64,000 bases of DNA from Aurantiochytrium sp. KH105 (GCA_003116975.1 BGKB01000034.1:372001-436000); one strand, 5' to 3'; positions 1-10,589 are shown, counted from the first letter of the stretch. Notes: generated by a model not told the origin, from the letters alone. Program-made: numbers and translations.

Positions 1-1063
1 TCACGCCTGGCCTGCACATAGACTTTACATGCTGAAACGGCCTTTCTTTGGCCAAATGTTTCCAAAGCTGCGCACTCATGGCTTTGGCTGGCATGGGAAC
101 GTGCAGCGCCTCGCTGCGTAAGTTCCAGCGCTTACATGCACTCACCGGACCGTAGGGAAGACGCTGCTGCCGCAAATGCACGTTCATGCCCTGATCCAAC
201 TGAAATCCCGGCGTTTTTTCCCAGCACGTCGATGTATGAATAAGCCCGATGATCTGCTCAATGCAACTTGAGATTCCTCCCTGCAGAGCCATGGCACGCT
301 CGTGATCGCCCCTTTCTAGCGTTCCCGCCTTCTCGGCCGCAGGGAGGAAGAAAGTTCGAATGAAATCAGTGTGCCTGCGGATCTGCTCACGCAAGAGCCG
401 ATTCTCTTGATCGAGGTCTACATTCCCGGCAAATCGAAGAGTCTCGATTTCTTGCTCAAGCTCGGCAATGCGCTTTAGAAAGAGGTCTTGCTCTTGCTCA
501 AGCGCACTATTTTTCTCTCGAAGACTGTCGACCTCGGCGCGCCTTTTCCGTCGGCTTTTGCGACTTGCTGCAGCATTTCGTGCTTTAAGCGCCTCGGGGG
601 TCCACTTGTTTGCAGTGCCCTTGCTGCTGCTCGACCCTTCGCTTGATGTTCGCGACTTGTGTGATGCCGACATCGAGCCTGTCGCTGGAGATTTCGTGGT
701 CTGCAAAGCTGTAGTACTCTTCTTCGTCCCAGGCGTTGTGTCTTGGCACGGAGGATAGAGCATATCTGTTCCCACGAGCTCCCCTTCGTGCGATGAACCC
801 ACGCTGGCGCCAGTGTCCTTGTGGGCGAGCGTTCCTTGCTCTATGTACGCGTAAGCGGCGTCCACGTCCAGCTCCAGGAACTCCATATCGTGCTCGACAT
901 TGTCTTCAAGCTTAATCTCCAGGTGAAGCTCCTCCTCCAGCTGCTGGCGCCGGTCTTGCTGGTGCTCGTGCTTATCATGATACCTCGTCTCCCTGCCCGA
1001 GGCGCCCGGGTCCGCCCAAGGTCTCTCCGCCGCCGCGTACCCTCCGTACGCGTCGAGGGCCAT
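1..1063 (-). CDS. bZIP transcription factor 1 of the array (3' end beyond window)
   Basis: An open frame runs from ATG at 1063 down to base 1 without a stop, giving about 354 codons in the window; the C-terminus lies outside. The start was chosen because the preceding leader is GC-rich and the peptide becomes protein-like here. Residues 1-80 are acidic (a likely activation region, with an I-K-L-E sumoylation-like motif near 50-53). The basic region is at about 161-176 (RNAAASRKSRRKRR), followed by a leucine zipper and then a helix (ENRLLREQIRRH) and the motif QIIGLIHTSTCW. All of these are shared with the other six bZIP genes on this strand. The residue aligned with GCN4 Ala239 is Ser. The product should bind DNA in the nucleus as a dimer. 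This is the most diverged member of the array. Confidence 0.85.
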   Translation of the reverse strand, partial: MALDAYGGYAAAERPWADPGASGRETRYHDKHEHQQDRRQQLEEELHLEIKLEDNVEHDMEFLELDVDAAYAYIEQGTLAHKDTGASVGSSHEGELVGTDMLYPPCQDTTPGTKKSTTALQTTKSPATGSMSASHKSRTSSEGSSSSKGTANKWTPEALKARNAAASRKSRRKRRAEVDSLREKNSALEQEQDLFLKRIAELEQEIETLRFAGNVDLDQENRLLREQIRRHTDFIRTFFLPAAEKAGTLERGDHERAMALQGGISSCIEQIIGLIHTSTCWEKTPGFQLDQGMNVHLRQQRLPYGPVSACKRWNLRSEALHVPMPAKAMSAQLWKHLAKERPFQHVKSMCRPGV

Positions 1064-2350
1064 CACGGACCCCCGTCCCGCGGCCGCGGCGACGGCGGTC
1101 TCGCGCGGCGACGGCGGCGCCGTGGCGGCAGGGCTCGTTCGCGCTCTTGCTCTTGTTCCTGCTCTTCGCTGATCGCTGTTTGCTCTTTGCTCGCAGACGA
1201 GCGATCGCTCGCTCGATCGATTGGGCACCCGAAGAAAGTCGTAGCCCAAGCTGCTATTCCAAGGTCTGCACGTGCCGCGCCACTGGCTTGCGACTCCCGG
1301 CTGCGGCTAGTACTCTCGCAGCTCTGGCCGGTGCCAGTCCAATCCAGTCCCGTGCAGGCACGCGCACTTCTCGCTCGCCTGAACGCAATAAACGCAAGGG
1401 CAGCTCGAGGCTCTGCGGCCGCGCGGCCGCCGCCGCCGCCGACCGTCGCGGCGCGAGATGGCGCGAAGGCGCTCTCGGAGGGGACTCTTCGGCCGGGAGG
1501 AGATGAGATCGGCGCGGCCTGGAGACATGGCGCATGGCGATGCTAGCCTCGCCTTGCCTCACGAGCTCCTCGGCGCGCGGCAGGAGCGGCACGACGCGCG
1601 GACGTGCGCGGACATGGAGAGGCACGTCTGCGTACAGGCGGAACGCGGTTCCGGGAGCCGCAGAACGGCGAGAGAGGCGGTCGAAAGGGCTCGGCGCGGC
1701 TCGGCTCGGCTCGGCTCGGCACGGGCCTCGCCTCGCCTCGCCTGCCGTGGCAAGCTGGGCACTGCTCCAAGTTAGGCAGAAGCAAGCAAGAAAGACTTCG
1801 GCGACCCGCCCTGCTCTGCCTGCAGACGGCATATTTCCCGCAAAAGTGGGCGCTGCGCGAGGCTTGCAACTGCAACGCCAGCAGCATTTTCTGCAGCACC
1901 AAGGTGTGGCCGTGGGCAGCGAGATGGCCTAGCTTATCACCAGGTTCCAAGTGGACATGCGTCCGCATGGCGCAATACATCAACTGTGGGTCTTGGTCAT
2001 TTCTGGTCACAGATTGGTGCGCAATATATACACTGGCTGATCAACGAACATGAATGCGAGCGAAAAGGCCACCGCCTCTGCGCCGCCGAACGACAATGAA
2101 AACCGCACCAGCAACCATAGTCAGAGGTGCAGGCCACGACCGACGCCCACGCGCATGTACCCAAAAGCTAGTTCGAGGAGGCCTCTTTTGTCGCATTCGG
2201 GACGCCAGACGCGGCTACAGACACGGTTCCAGACCGTCTCTACGGCGTACCTGGCAAGGCCCGTATGGCGAGCATGATACAAGAAAAAGTACTCCATAGG
2301 CCGCGAAAAGGGAGAGAGTAGGGGGATGCGTGCATTTGCAACCATGGCCA

Positions 2351-2420
<70 letters not shown>

Positions 2421-3256
2421 TCAAGTGTCGAGGTCGCTGCCGGTAGCACGAAGCGCAATAAATCTGCTGTGGGGAAAATGCATCTCCGTTTCCGGATGCA
2501 CACACGGGATGCTAAATTGTGGGTCCGGAGAAGAGCCTTTTGGAGGTTCACCCCGCCCGTTTGGTAGCTGCCACTGGTGCGAACACCACTCTTCGACGTC
2601 GAAGCGAAAAGGAGCGGCAGGTGGCTTTCTCTGCTTCCGTTCCAATCGGAACCAGACTTGGAGCGCCGATTTGGCAATTAATGTAAGGCAGAGCATTTCA
2701 CTCCACTTCCATTTTCAAGAAGGTAGACTACGCGTTGCCGTCGTATCGCAGATCTGTTGGTTGGTGCGTACGTAGTACGTCGCCGTGGCAGCTGGAAAAC
2801 CAAAGATGTCTCTTTCAACGGCCGGACATGCTTCCCGTGGCCGGTCTTGCGCTCATAATCATGGCCAGGCGCCGAGACCAGCGCTCCGTGCTGGCGGATT
2901 GGATCATTGACTGGTTGCTTGGCTGGGCAAATGGAATGGTGCCTGCATGTAATGGGCGCCACTTGAGTGAGAGACGGCGAGTTTACATTTCTTTATTGCG
3001 CAAGCAACGCCTTTCCGAACGAACGTTTTTTGGCACGACTCGGCAGCAAGAAAGTTCCCGCGTCATTTTCATCATCAGAGAAAAATCTGTATGCAGTACA
3101 ATCCTGGTCATTGTGCAGCGCCCGTCTAGCAAGCTAACCTATTGCTCTTTCGTCGAGGAAATTTTCAAAATAGGAGTGATCGGAAAGGTCAACGCTTGCA
3201 TTTGCATGCACTGGAAAGCTTGACTTTGCACATGCACCAAGTGCCGATCAATCTAT
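1064..3256. other. Intergenic: GC-rich bZIP-1 leader and gene-free DNA
   Basis: No credible gene was seen. The part next to bZIP-1 (1064-1750) is GC-rich with GGCTC and CCTCG short repeats (about 1688-1745), as in the leaders of the other bZIP genes. Several frames stay open here on both strands, but they have Arg/Ala/Pro-rich, low-complexity translations. From about 1800 to 3256 the composition becomes mixed and holds one tetranucleotide microsatellite; otherwise I see nothing. Confidence 0.6.
2351..2419. repeat. (GCTT)n microsatellite
   Basis: About 17 uninterrupted copies of GCTT. The tetranucleotide leaves several frames open, which explains the poly Leu-Ala-Cys and Lys-Gln-Ala-Ser type translations across it. 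Confidence 0.95.
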
Positions 3257-3282
3257 GTCAAACACTGGCACAAGTTTCTTCT

Positions 3283-3316
3283 CCCCTCCAGATTTTGGCC
3301 TTTCCCTTATCTTGAT
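3283..3316 (-). repeat. Left subterminal repeat of the pogo-like element
   Basis: The core GGCCTTTCCCTTAT preceded by CCCTCCAGATTT is the inverted counterpart of the right-end repeats (for example at 7066-7092, read as reverse complement CCCTCCTGATTTC then GTCCATTCCCTTAT). In this transposon class, repeats of this kind at both ends are usually transposase binding sites. Confidence 0.65.
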
Positions 3317-3610
3317 AAAAAGGGAGCGGCAAGTTCGGCCTCCGCTGGTATAATGAGGAGAGGTGCTGTTCAGGGCTACATGGAGTCTGTTCTCGGCCTC
3401 GCCGTAGATTCATAATCTTGGTCATGAAAACCTGCGAAAGCATTTCCCTGAGGACTAGATTATTTGAATTGTATCGGTTCCTATGCACTCGAGACATCTT
3501 GTAGTACTTTGCGGCAAGCTGCGATCGTCCTTTTTTTCCCAAGGAAATATCAAGCTGAAAATTATTCGAAATTGCAGTGTTCGACAAGCGCCTTACTTTT
3601 ATGTTCAATT

Positions 3611-6600
3611 CTAAGCAGGCACCATATCCACTTCATCTAATTTCTTCAATATTTGAGTTACTCCGAAAATAAAATCGGTCCCATTCGCCTTCAGCATCTG
3701 CACGCACTCCCGCCACATCGGGTGTTTGACCCCCCGAAGATGATCCTTCATGGCCCGCAAAGCATTTTTCGACTGCCCGACCGGTGGCACCTTTTGCTCG
3801 AGGAAATGGCGTAGTCTCTCTTTCGCGTTTAAAACGTCCGAAAACGACACAGCATTCAACGCTTGCCGGGGCCGCTTTGCGCCATCAGAATGATAAGATG
3901 AGTCTGTAGTTGTGTCCGGTAAAAGACGTCTCTTCGGCGCACCGTTGCTCGGAACAGCGACTGGAAGCTGGTTGGAGCTTGTCCGAACGAGCGTCTCAAC
4001 AGCGCGGTCGTCTTCTTCCCGCAAAATCGAACGTGATTCCGAGCTGTAATCGCAATCTTGAGACCGAACTGAGTTCCGTGCAATGCCCAAAGCATCGCGC
4101 TGGGGGTAATGCGCCGTCTCGAAGACTTGTAAGGCCTTGGTGACTGCCCTCCTCTTGTCATTCTCACCGCACGTGTCCAATTCTTGAATTAGATCGTCGT
4201 AGAACCTCAGTTCTGATTCCTTCTTATTTACGAGTATCCGCCATCTGTCCATCAATTCTCTTTCCGTCCCATCTATAAACTGGATGTGCTCAGCAGTAAC
4301 TTGACTCTTCAACAGATTAAGCCGATCTTCCATCGTGTCCCTAAGCATGTCGGCTTTGATCTGCAACACTTTACTTTGTAGCTCAAGATCCTGGATATTC
4401 TTCTGCTGCTCGATTTTAAATGTAAGAACCGCACTTGACAGCTTCCCTTGCAATACAGCCTCGTCCCCTAGCGTGCGCACTCTTGCGAGCTCAGCGCGCA
4501 AATTCGCTTCGATTGAAGCTTTCCCAAGCATGGTGGAATTTCGTTGCGCAATCATCCGCCATCTCATCTCCACTCGCTTCTCTTCAACTTGAGCCATGCT
4601 AGCTGTAGCTTCAAAAGCTGATGCCCGGCCAAGATGCAAACCAGTCAACCGAACAGAATTGCTGGCACCCGATAAGGCCGATCTCGGAGACGACCCGAAG
4701 GAACTAGCATTTGATGAATGGTGCGACCCCGTCTTTGAGCTACTAGGTCCAACAGAAAATATCGGCGGTGGTGTGAAAGCTACGGGAGGGACAGGCGCAG
4801 AGCTCGCCTCAGAAGCAGGAACGGCCGTCTGCGATAGCGCCGTGGCGGGCCCAGCCGTTGATTCATCGGCAGACACAACTGGACTGCCCGAGGCGCCTTC
4901 TCTCGACCCGAACATCATCGTCTGAACCATAACATCTTCGACCGGTGGATTGTCAGATTGAGCTACGGCACGTGCGGCCGGAACCTTGTTACCGTATTCA
5001 TAATCCTGAATGTACTTGTAGAGGCTCGTGCCACCAAGAGGAAGCGTGAGCTCCTCGTTTCGCACGTCGCCAATTGCAATGGTGGGGTTATTCTCATGCA
5101 CTTTCCTTGAGAAAGGCCGGATGCCCGTCGCGCGCAATGCGTCAGCGAGTCTAGCCGGCTTCGACACGATACTAAGCGCTTCCGCGCATGCTTTGATCTG
5201 AGCAAATTGGTCCAAATTGTGATCAATCGCGTCCGGTGCCCCTCTGTCCCTTCTCGCCGCTTCGCCTACTTCTGTTCTCTTCGCCGCTCTGGCTTCTCCT
5301 TTGTTTCTCGCCGCTCTTGCCTTCAGCGGACCAAAAAGATTGACATCGGGCGCTTGACACTGTGACGTGGTGTGAGGCAACCAATAATGCAGATACACGC
5401 CGCGCTTCGCAAGCTCGCTCATTGCATGGTAATCTTGATGGCTAGAATGGCCGTCCATGAAAAGGATGACACGCTTGGACGGATCTGAATCGGCCATATC
5501 TGGATAAACAGGCTTCAGCACTTTGAGTATGTTCTCGAGGAAATTGTCTTTCGTCATTCTCCCGTTTGCGGACCACGCAAGTTCGCACCCGCTGTGAACA
5601 CGTGAGTTGAATTCACCCAGCTGTACAGATGTGCAATGATTGGAAACGATATTCAACATCTTCTCTTGCGTTGCCTTGCGTGGTTGCTTGCTGCTGAGAA
5701 TCCAGAGCGGCGGGACAGTCTCGTTGCACAGGTTTATACCAGCGAGCAGAGTGACGTGCACCTCGTCGTCCCTTTGGACTGCAGTTCGCGCAGGCTGTTT
5801 CTGTGTGACGAGACTCGCCGGAGCGCACCTCTTCGTCGGAAGCCTCCGCGACTGTGACGACCCACGAGATACGACATGCGTTTCGTCGAGTACGAGCACG
5901 CGCTCAGGATAAAGCCATGCAATCTCCCCCCCTGCGTCCTGGTTAGCTTCATCATTAGCGTGAATAGGGTCCCCTACGACGCCAAGCTCTCTAAGTCTAC
6001 ATTTTGTCACATCGTACCACCAGTCGAGGTATACGGTGTGCAAGTTTGATATGCAAGCCGTCGATAAGGTCGAAACCGACACGTTCCGAAGGTCAAATTT
6101 CGCTCCAGAACGCTTGAGCCACGTTTTATACCAGTGCATGCTCATTATCTCAACTCCCCTGCGGTTATCATTGAGCCCTGCTGCTATTCGTCGGACATCT
6201 GTTTGCAAGAGGACTTGACCGCACTTGGCCATCTGAGAGACATGTTTGGCCAGGTCTTCCTCCTGAGCCTTGCCCAGTAATGGACGACCGCCTACCCGCT
6301 CACCGACAGGGCCAGAAAGCCTGCGTTTGATCGATTGCCTTGTGATGGGCATGTTGAATTTATCCTTGAAGTAATTTTCGACTGATGTCAACGACATGAA
6401 CGAACTCAGGACATTGCATAGCTCGTGAGCTTCCAAGGACTTTGCAAATTCCTCCTCTATTTTCTCAGCATTGTCCCAATAAGCAGCTTGTACATCGAAG
6501 CTTTTGAGTTGCGTATCATGGTCGCCAATGTCATTCGCTGTGTCACGGCGCTTGGCGAGCAACGCTTCGCGCTTCGCAGCACGTTTTTTCCGCCATGCTT

Positions 6601-6922
6601 TCACTGCATCCTTCATCGACTTGAGCTGCTGAGCAAGGGTGAACAGCATCGTAGCGAGCTTGATCACGCCCTCCGGCACGACCTTTCCCTTGGCGACCTC
6701 GCCGTGCTCACGCTGCCAGGCAATTAGCGCCGGCAGCACCTGATGAGGTCTGTGACGCTTCACCTCATCGCTGTCCGTCTTGAACCGTACGAAAGGCGCG
6801 CCGCGCTCGTGGTCGACCACAACGCCACTCACCCCGGCCACCACCACTGGCCAACCCACAAGTCCATCGTGGTACGCGCGCTCAAGCTCCTCCAACGCGC
6901 GCGGCGCGTCTTCGCGCTGCAT
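3611..6922 (-). CDS. Pogo-type DDE transposase with long C-terminal coiled-coil region
   Basis: 1,103 residues if translation starts at ATG 6922. An in-frame ATG at 7006 exists but lies inside the subterminal repeats, so I prefer 6922. At about residues 170-280 there is a CENP-B/Tc5-like helix-turn-helix region, ending in the motif MSMHWYKTWLKRSG. The DDE_1 catalytic core follows: first Asp in VLVLDETH (about 346), second in LFMDGHSSH (about 490) and third in PDVNLFGPLK (about 526), so the last two are separated by 35 residues. All three are present. The C-terminal half (about 560-1103) is long and Ser/Pro-rich, then predicted helical; I do not recognise it. Pogo-family transposases cut and paste at TA sites. 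At 1.1 kilo-residues it is about twice the usual family length. Confidence 0.88.
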   Translation of the reverse strand: MQREDAPRALEELERAYHDGLVGWPVVVAGVSGVVVDHERGAPFVRFKTDSDEVKRHRPHQVLPALIAWQREHGEVAKGKVVPEGVIKLATMLFTLAQQLKSMKDAVKAWRKKRAAKREALLAKRRDTANDIGDHDTQLKSFDVQAAYWDNAEKIEEEFAKSLEAHELCNVLSSFMSLTSVENYFKDKFNMPITRQSIKRRLSGPVGERVGGRPLLGKAQEEDLAKHVSQMAKCGQVLLQTDVRRIAAGLNDNRRGVEIMSMHWYKTWLKRSGAKFDLRNVSVSTLSTACISNLHTVYLDWWYDVTKCRLRELGVVGDPIHANDEANQDAGGEIAWLYPERVLVLDETHVVSRGSSQSRRLPTKRCAPASLVTQKQPARTAVQRDDEVHVTLLAGINLCNETVPPLWILSSKQPRKATQEKMLNIVSNHCTSVQLGEFNSRVHSGCELAWSANGRMTKDNFLENILKVLKPVYPDMADSDPSKRVILFMDGHSSHQDYHAMSELAKRGVYLHYWLPHTTSQCQAPDVNLFGPLKARAARNKGEARAAKRTEVGEAARRDRGAPDAIDHNLDQFAQIKACAEALSIVSKPARLADALRATGIRPFSRKVHENNPTIAIGDVRNEELTLPLGGTSLYKYIQDYEYGNKVPAARAVAQSDNPPVEDVMVQTMMFGSREGASGSPVVSADESTAGPATALSQTAVPASEASSAPVPPVAFTPPPIFSVGPSSSKTGSHHSSNASSFGSSPRSALSGASNSVRLTGLHLGRASAFEATASMAQVEEKRVEMRWRMIAQRNSTMLGKASIEANLRAELARVRTLGDEAVLQGKLSSAVLTFKIEQQKNIQDLELQSKVLQIKADMLRDTMEDRLNLLKSQVTAEHIQFIDGTERELMDRWRILVNKKESELRFYDDLIQELDTCGENDKRRAVTKALQVFETAHYPQRDALGIARNSVRSQDCDYSSESRSILREEDDRAVETLVRTSSNQLPVAVPSNGAPKRRLLPDTTTDSSYHSDGAKRPRQALNAVSFSDVLNAKERLRHFLEQKVPPVGQSKNALRAMKDHLRGVKHPMWRECVQMLKANGTDFIFGVTQILKKLDEVDMVPA

Positions 6923-6979
6923 CGTCAGATGATGAGGATTTGCCAGAATCTTGATTGCTGTCAAGACAATTCCCAGATA

Positions 6980-7185
6980 ATAGGGGAAGGGCCGAATTTT
7001 CGACATTCACAGAACAAGGGAATGGCCGAGATCGGGAGGGCCAGCGAAGTACATGTCAAGCTAATAAGGGAATGGACGAAATCAGGAGGGCCCAACACGT
7101 ATCTCAAGCTAATATGGGAATGGACGGAATCAAGAGGGCCAGCGAAGTTGGTCATAAGGGAAAAGTTCGAAATCGAGAGGGAAGA
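6980..7185 (+). repeat. Right subterminal tandem repeats of the pogo-like element
   Basis: Imperfect copies of AAGGGAATGGMCGARATC followed by RGGAGGGCC begin at about 7016, 7066, 7114 and 7156, with a more diverged copy near 6982. Spacings are 50, 48 and 42 bp. The left end carries the same word in inverse orientation once. Confidence 0.75.
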
Positions 7186-7190
7186 ACTCC

Positions 7191-7710
7191 GTAAAGAGCG
7201 GAAAAGTACAACCAACAATGTGTGGGTGCCTCTCACATGTCGAACTCGAGCGGATTTGCGCGATACAAGTAATCTTGTCGCTCGAACGAAAGTTGCGGGA
7301 CGGAGGAAAGCGTGCACCGATTCACACCGCTCGTGAAGAAGGCAAGCTGATCTTATGGAGCAATGCAGCAACAGTTTGGCTCGGCAGTAGAACTGAGATT
7401 GCAAGATACGCAATTGATCTCCGCCACAGAACCTGAATTACGACTCGACGACAAGCAAATCTCGCATCGTGCAAAATAGGTGCTGACCAGCAGTCAATGT
7501 CATATGTTATCTAGTTCTTTTACAGTTCGAGGAGGTCAAGGGCGCGCTGCACTGACGCTTGGCAAGCAAACCCAAAACGGCCGGCCGGCCGGCCGCCTGC
7601 CTGGCCAGCCAGCCAGCCACAGCCACTCTGCCCAGCCAGCAATGGCTTCCACCCTTAGTGAGTGAGCGAGCAAATAGCTGTTTTCATAGGTAGGTTGTGT
7701 CTGTGCTGCC
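7191..7710. other. Intergenic downstream of bZIP-2
   Basis: This is the 3' flank of bZIP-2 next to the transposon end. Only short low-quality frames are seen. A short CCGG-rich patch with GGCCGG and CCAGC repeats lies at 7578-7625. Confidence 0.5.
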
Positions 7711-9273
7711 CTAAGTGGAGGCCTCGGAGCTTCTTGCACCCATTTTTGCAGCAGCTTTCTGTTCTGCCTCGATAATTTGCGAATTAGCGATGTGCTTCTC
7801 AACAACCAAGCATTGATACTCGAGAAAACGCTCCAAGTTGGGGCTCAATCCGTTCTCCTCGTCAGGGTGCATCAGAGATTGCGCATCCATGAGGTGCGAC
7901 ATGTGCCCGAGAGCGGAACTGAAGATGAGCGTCATATGACACCTTGGCGGGTTTTCCTCCAAAGGAGTCACCAACCAGCCCCAAAACATACCGGTGCTAG
8001 GCGGGACATCGCGCGTCTCCGAGCTTGGAATGAGCTGCACCTGGTGTAGAGACTTGGTGATTTCGGCGCTGCTTACCACGTGACATCTCTCCGTACCCTC
8101 GGGCAGACAGTCGTAGGTCGCTCGCAATACAGCGTTATCTTCATTATCGTCCTTTGGCAGAAGGGCACGCGGGACAAGAACCTTGCAAGCACGTGTGGCG
8201 CTGCAGACCATAGAATGCATGAACGTCTCGTTGCCATCTTTTCCCACTTTGACTTCCGAGTAGCGGCTCATAGACAAACGGTCTCCGACGGTTTTCTCGA
8301 GCTCAGGTTGGCCCTCGAAGACCCGATACGACTCGACTTTACGCTTAAAGCCATCGTCCCAGTCGCGCTCATGGATTGCCTTTTTGCTCTCTGGATCGCA
8401 TTCCGATTGCCAAAGTGACTCGGAGAGAAGGTGTGCGGAACTAGGAATGTCGCAAAAGTCGACACGACAGGTCCAACGCTTGACCTCTTCAGGCGGGGCG
8501 TGTTCAGGTAGCAGCTGATGCCGCGGGAACGCAGTGATCCCCGTGGCGGAGTGCAGCGTGTTCAGCGGCGTCCATGTCGCAGAGGTATGCGCGAGACCGA
8601 TGATTTGGCTCAGGTTGTCGTCGATTGAGGTTTCCAGGAGGCGCAAACGTTCCTCCGGGAGCACGTTCGGAGCTTCTGTAGTAGCGCGAATAATCCTTGC
8701 GATCGAGGCCTTGTGTTTCCTGATCTCTGCGCGGAGGAGCTCGTTCTCGCGGGCGATGTCGTTGACGCCGGCGTGTTTGAGTGCGCCGAGCTGGAGCTGA
8801 AGCTCGGCGATGCGCTCCAGATAAACGTCCCGCGCCTCCTCGAGCTCTTCGTTGCGCTTGCGCAGGTTATCGACGGCCGCCTTGCGTTTCCTGCGGCTTC
8901 GGCGGCAGGCTTCCGCGTTGCGCTGCTTGCGGCTGGCATTTTTGCCGGCGGCGCGGGGTGCTCCCGCCTCGTTGCCGCCGTCGTCGCCGCCGCTCCCGCT
9001 GTTGCCGTCGTCGTCGTCGTCGTCGTCGTTGTCCTCGCCGAAGTCGCCGCCGCGCCCGGCCCCTGGGCTCCCGGCCTCGCTGCTCCCGCTGATCTTGCTC
9101 CTGGCATCGCTGCCGCTGCCGCTGCTGTGCGGGTCCTCCATAAATATCGCCGCCAACGCGTCCTTGCCGCGCGCTGCGTCGCCCTTCTGCGCGTACGCGG
9201 CCGCGAGGTACCCGGAGAGCGCGGCCTGGCCCCCGTGCAGGGCCATCATCCCCATCTCCGCCAGCTCCGCCAT
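7711..9273 (-). CDS. bZIP transcription factor 2 of the array
   Basis: 520 residues from ATG 9273 (N-terminus MAELAEMGMM). An in-frame ATG at 9945 would add a 224-residue Arg/Ala/Pro-rich extension that looks like translated leader, so I reject it. An acidic Asp tract lies at about 83-90. The basic region is at about 115-135 (KQRNAEACRRSRRKRK), followed by the zipper (LRKRNEELEEARDVYLERIA), then LLRAEIRKH and QIIGLAHTSATW. Cys replaces the alanine that corresponds to GCN4 Ala239. The C-terminal region (about 210-500) aligns with the other array members but is the most divergent among those complete in the window: the PRAFxC and SPEAEDC motifs of genes 3-5 are only weakly kept. Presumed nuclear dimeric DNA-binding protein. 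Confidence 0.9.
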   Translation of the reverse strand: MAELAEMGMMALHGGQAALSGYLAAAYAQKGDAARGKDALAAIFMEDPHSSGSGSDARSKISGSSEAGSPGAGRGGDFGEDNDDDDDDDGNSGSGGDDGGNEAGAPRAAGKNASRKQRNAEACRRSRRKRKAAVDNLRKRNEELEEARDVYLERIAELQLQLGALKHAGVNDIARENELLRAEIRKHKASIARIIRATTEAPNVLPEERLRLLETSIDDNLSQIIGLAHTSATWTPLNTLHSATGITAFPRHQLLPEHAPPEEVKRWTCRVDFCDIPSSAHLLSESLWQSECDPESKKAIHERDWDDGFKRKVESYRVFEGQPELEKTVGDRLSMSRYSEVKVGKDGNETFMHSMVCSATRACKVLVPRALLPKDDNEDNAVLRATYDCLPEGTERCHVVSSAEITKSLHQVQLIPSSETRDVPPSTGMFWGWLVTPLEENPPRCHMTLIFSSALGHMSHLMDAQSLMHPDEENGLSPNLERFLEYQCLVVEKHIANSQIIEAEQKAAAKMGARSSEAST

Positions 9274-9480
9274 CGCCGCGCCCGCCGCGCGCGCGCCGCG
9301 CGTCCGCGCGAGATCTCGCGCCCTTTTCCGCGCGCCCGCGCGGCCTCCCGCCGCGCCCGGGCCCGCTGCTCTCCGCGCGCAAGGCCGCTCGCGCGCGTGC
9401 TCCTCGCGCAGGCCGATTCTCTTCTGCGCCTTCTCGCTTTCCTTTTTTTTTTTTTCTTTTTTACTTTCCTTCTTTCCTCC

Positions 9481-9541
9481 GCATTCCCCACTTGCGCCGC
9501 CGCCTTTGTCCACTTGCCGCCGCCGCCTTTGTCCACTTCCT
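9481..9541 (-). promoter_or_regulatory. Paired/triple CACTT motif in bZIP-2 leader
   Basis: Three CCACTT words (9488, 9510, 9533 approximately) lie 22 and 23 bp apart, separated by GCCGCC and TTTGT runs. The first sits in GCATTCCCCACTTGCGC, which matches GCATTCTGCACTTGCGC upstream of the RhoGEF gene and the reverse complement of 56523-56539 upstream of the RRM gene. In all three cases the orientation relative to the gene is the same. A regulatory role is inferred, not shown. Confidence 0.4.
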
Positions 9542-10130
9542 ACCCTTAATCGCGGCTTCCGCTTAACCGCGTCGCGCGGCCTGCCTGGGCCTGGCCCCTT
9601 CGCGCCTGCGCGGGGTGAGGGAGCCCGGCGGCGAGGGGAAGGCGCGGCGCGGCGCGGGGCGAGGGCGAGGGCGAGGGCGAGGGCGAGGGCGGCGGCGAGG
9701 AGCGGGCAGGAGCGAGCGAGCGAGCGACGGCGGGAGGGACGGAGCGAGCGAAGGGCCCTCCGCCACACGGGTCCGGCATGCGCCAGGACCTGGCGCGGTG
9801 CACACCTCCCGCAGTTGCGGGCCGCGGGTGTGTGCCTGTGATAAGAGAGGAGAGGCACCGCTGCGGCCGTGCGCGCGAGCACGCTAGGGCGCGAGCACGC
9901 AAGCACGCAAGCACGCAAGCGAGCGATTGCAAGCAGCGCCGGCACAGAGGGTCTTGCGCGGGCGGATTTCGTTTCGTTTCGTTGGGCGTCCCTTCTGTGC
10001 GTGCTGGCGCGGCGGGCTTGCGGTTTGGTTTGGGGCGCGGCAGGTCACGGGCGACTCGCGGGCGGTCTGCGCGCTGAAAAATCGTGCGGATGGACGGATG
10101 AAAAGTGTTGGCGATAGCTGCAGCGGGAAA

Positions 10131-10172
10131 TAGATGGACGGATGGACGGATGGATGGATGGATGGAGGGAGG
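10131..10172. repeat. (GGAT/GGAC)n microsatellite
   Basis: Tandem GATGGACG then GGATGGAT units grading into GGAGGGAGG. Confidence 0.85.
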
Positions 10173-10589
10173 GAGGTGATGTGGGCGGGGGGCCTGTGCT
10201 GGCGGCGCGTGGAAGTGCACCGGGAGGGCCTGGCGTAGAAGCGGGGGCCGCCTGCGCCGTCGTTGGTTGTTTTATTAAGGACGACGACATGCAAATGCAG
10301 AGGTTGGGATGTGCGTCGACGAGCCAAGGAAAGTAGGCCCCTTGTGCAGGTAGATAAGCATCCTCGCTATCTTCCACAAAACTGTCAAAGCAACCGTCGT
10401 CGCTATCTCCGCTTCCGCTCGACTGCTGATCTCTCCTGCCAAAATAGGAGCGATACGCTCGCGCACAAGCATATTCGTCTTTTGCGGAACGGAAAGAAAC
10501 GAGAACTTTCGTCCCCGACCCTGGCTCGACTCGGTCTCAAGCCGCCTCGTCCAGGCGGGCCCCGATCGGCCTTCTGACAGCTCGTCTAG

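Larger units (their letters stand above)
3257..7190 (-). mobile_element. Tc1/mariner-pogo-like DNA transposon (boundaries approximate)
   Basis: A single long transposase gene is flanked by related subterminal repeats in inverted orientation. The left copy (3283-3316, CCCTCCAGATTTTGGCC then TTTCCCTTAT) matches the reverse complement of four to five copies on the right (about 6980-7185). I could not find perfect terminal inverted repeats or a TA target duplication, so the ends are estimates. The element sits between bZIP-1 and bZIP-2 and so splits the bZIP array. Its reading frame is uninterrupted over more than 1,100 codons, which suggests recent activity or selection. Confidence 0.7.

Noticed and set aside
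821-1546. Plus-strand open frame of about 240 codons
   Set aside because: It runs antisense to bZIP-1 and through its GC-rich leader; Arg/Ala-rich translation without a family.
8713-9841. Overlapping plus-strand frames opposite bZIP-2
   Set aside because: Valine, arginine or proline-rich shadows of the Asp-rich and GC-rich parts of bZIP-2 and its leader.
9274-9945. N-terminal extensions of bZIP genes to the farthest in-frame ATG (also at 13196, 18206, 35380, 38350)
   Set aside because: The extra residues are low-complexity, coded by GC-rich or microsatellite leader DNA, and are not shared between paralogs, whereas the chosen starts give similar acidic N-termini.
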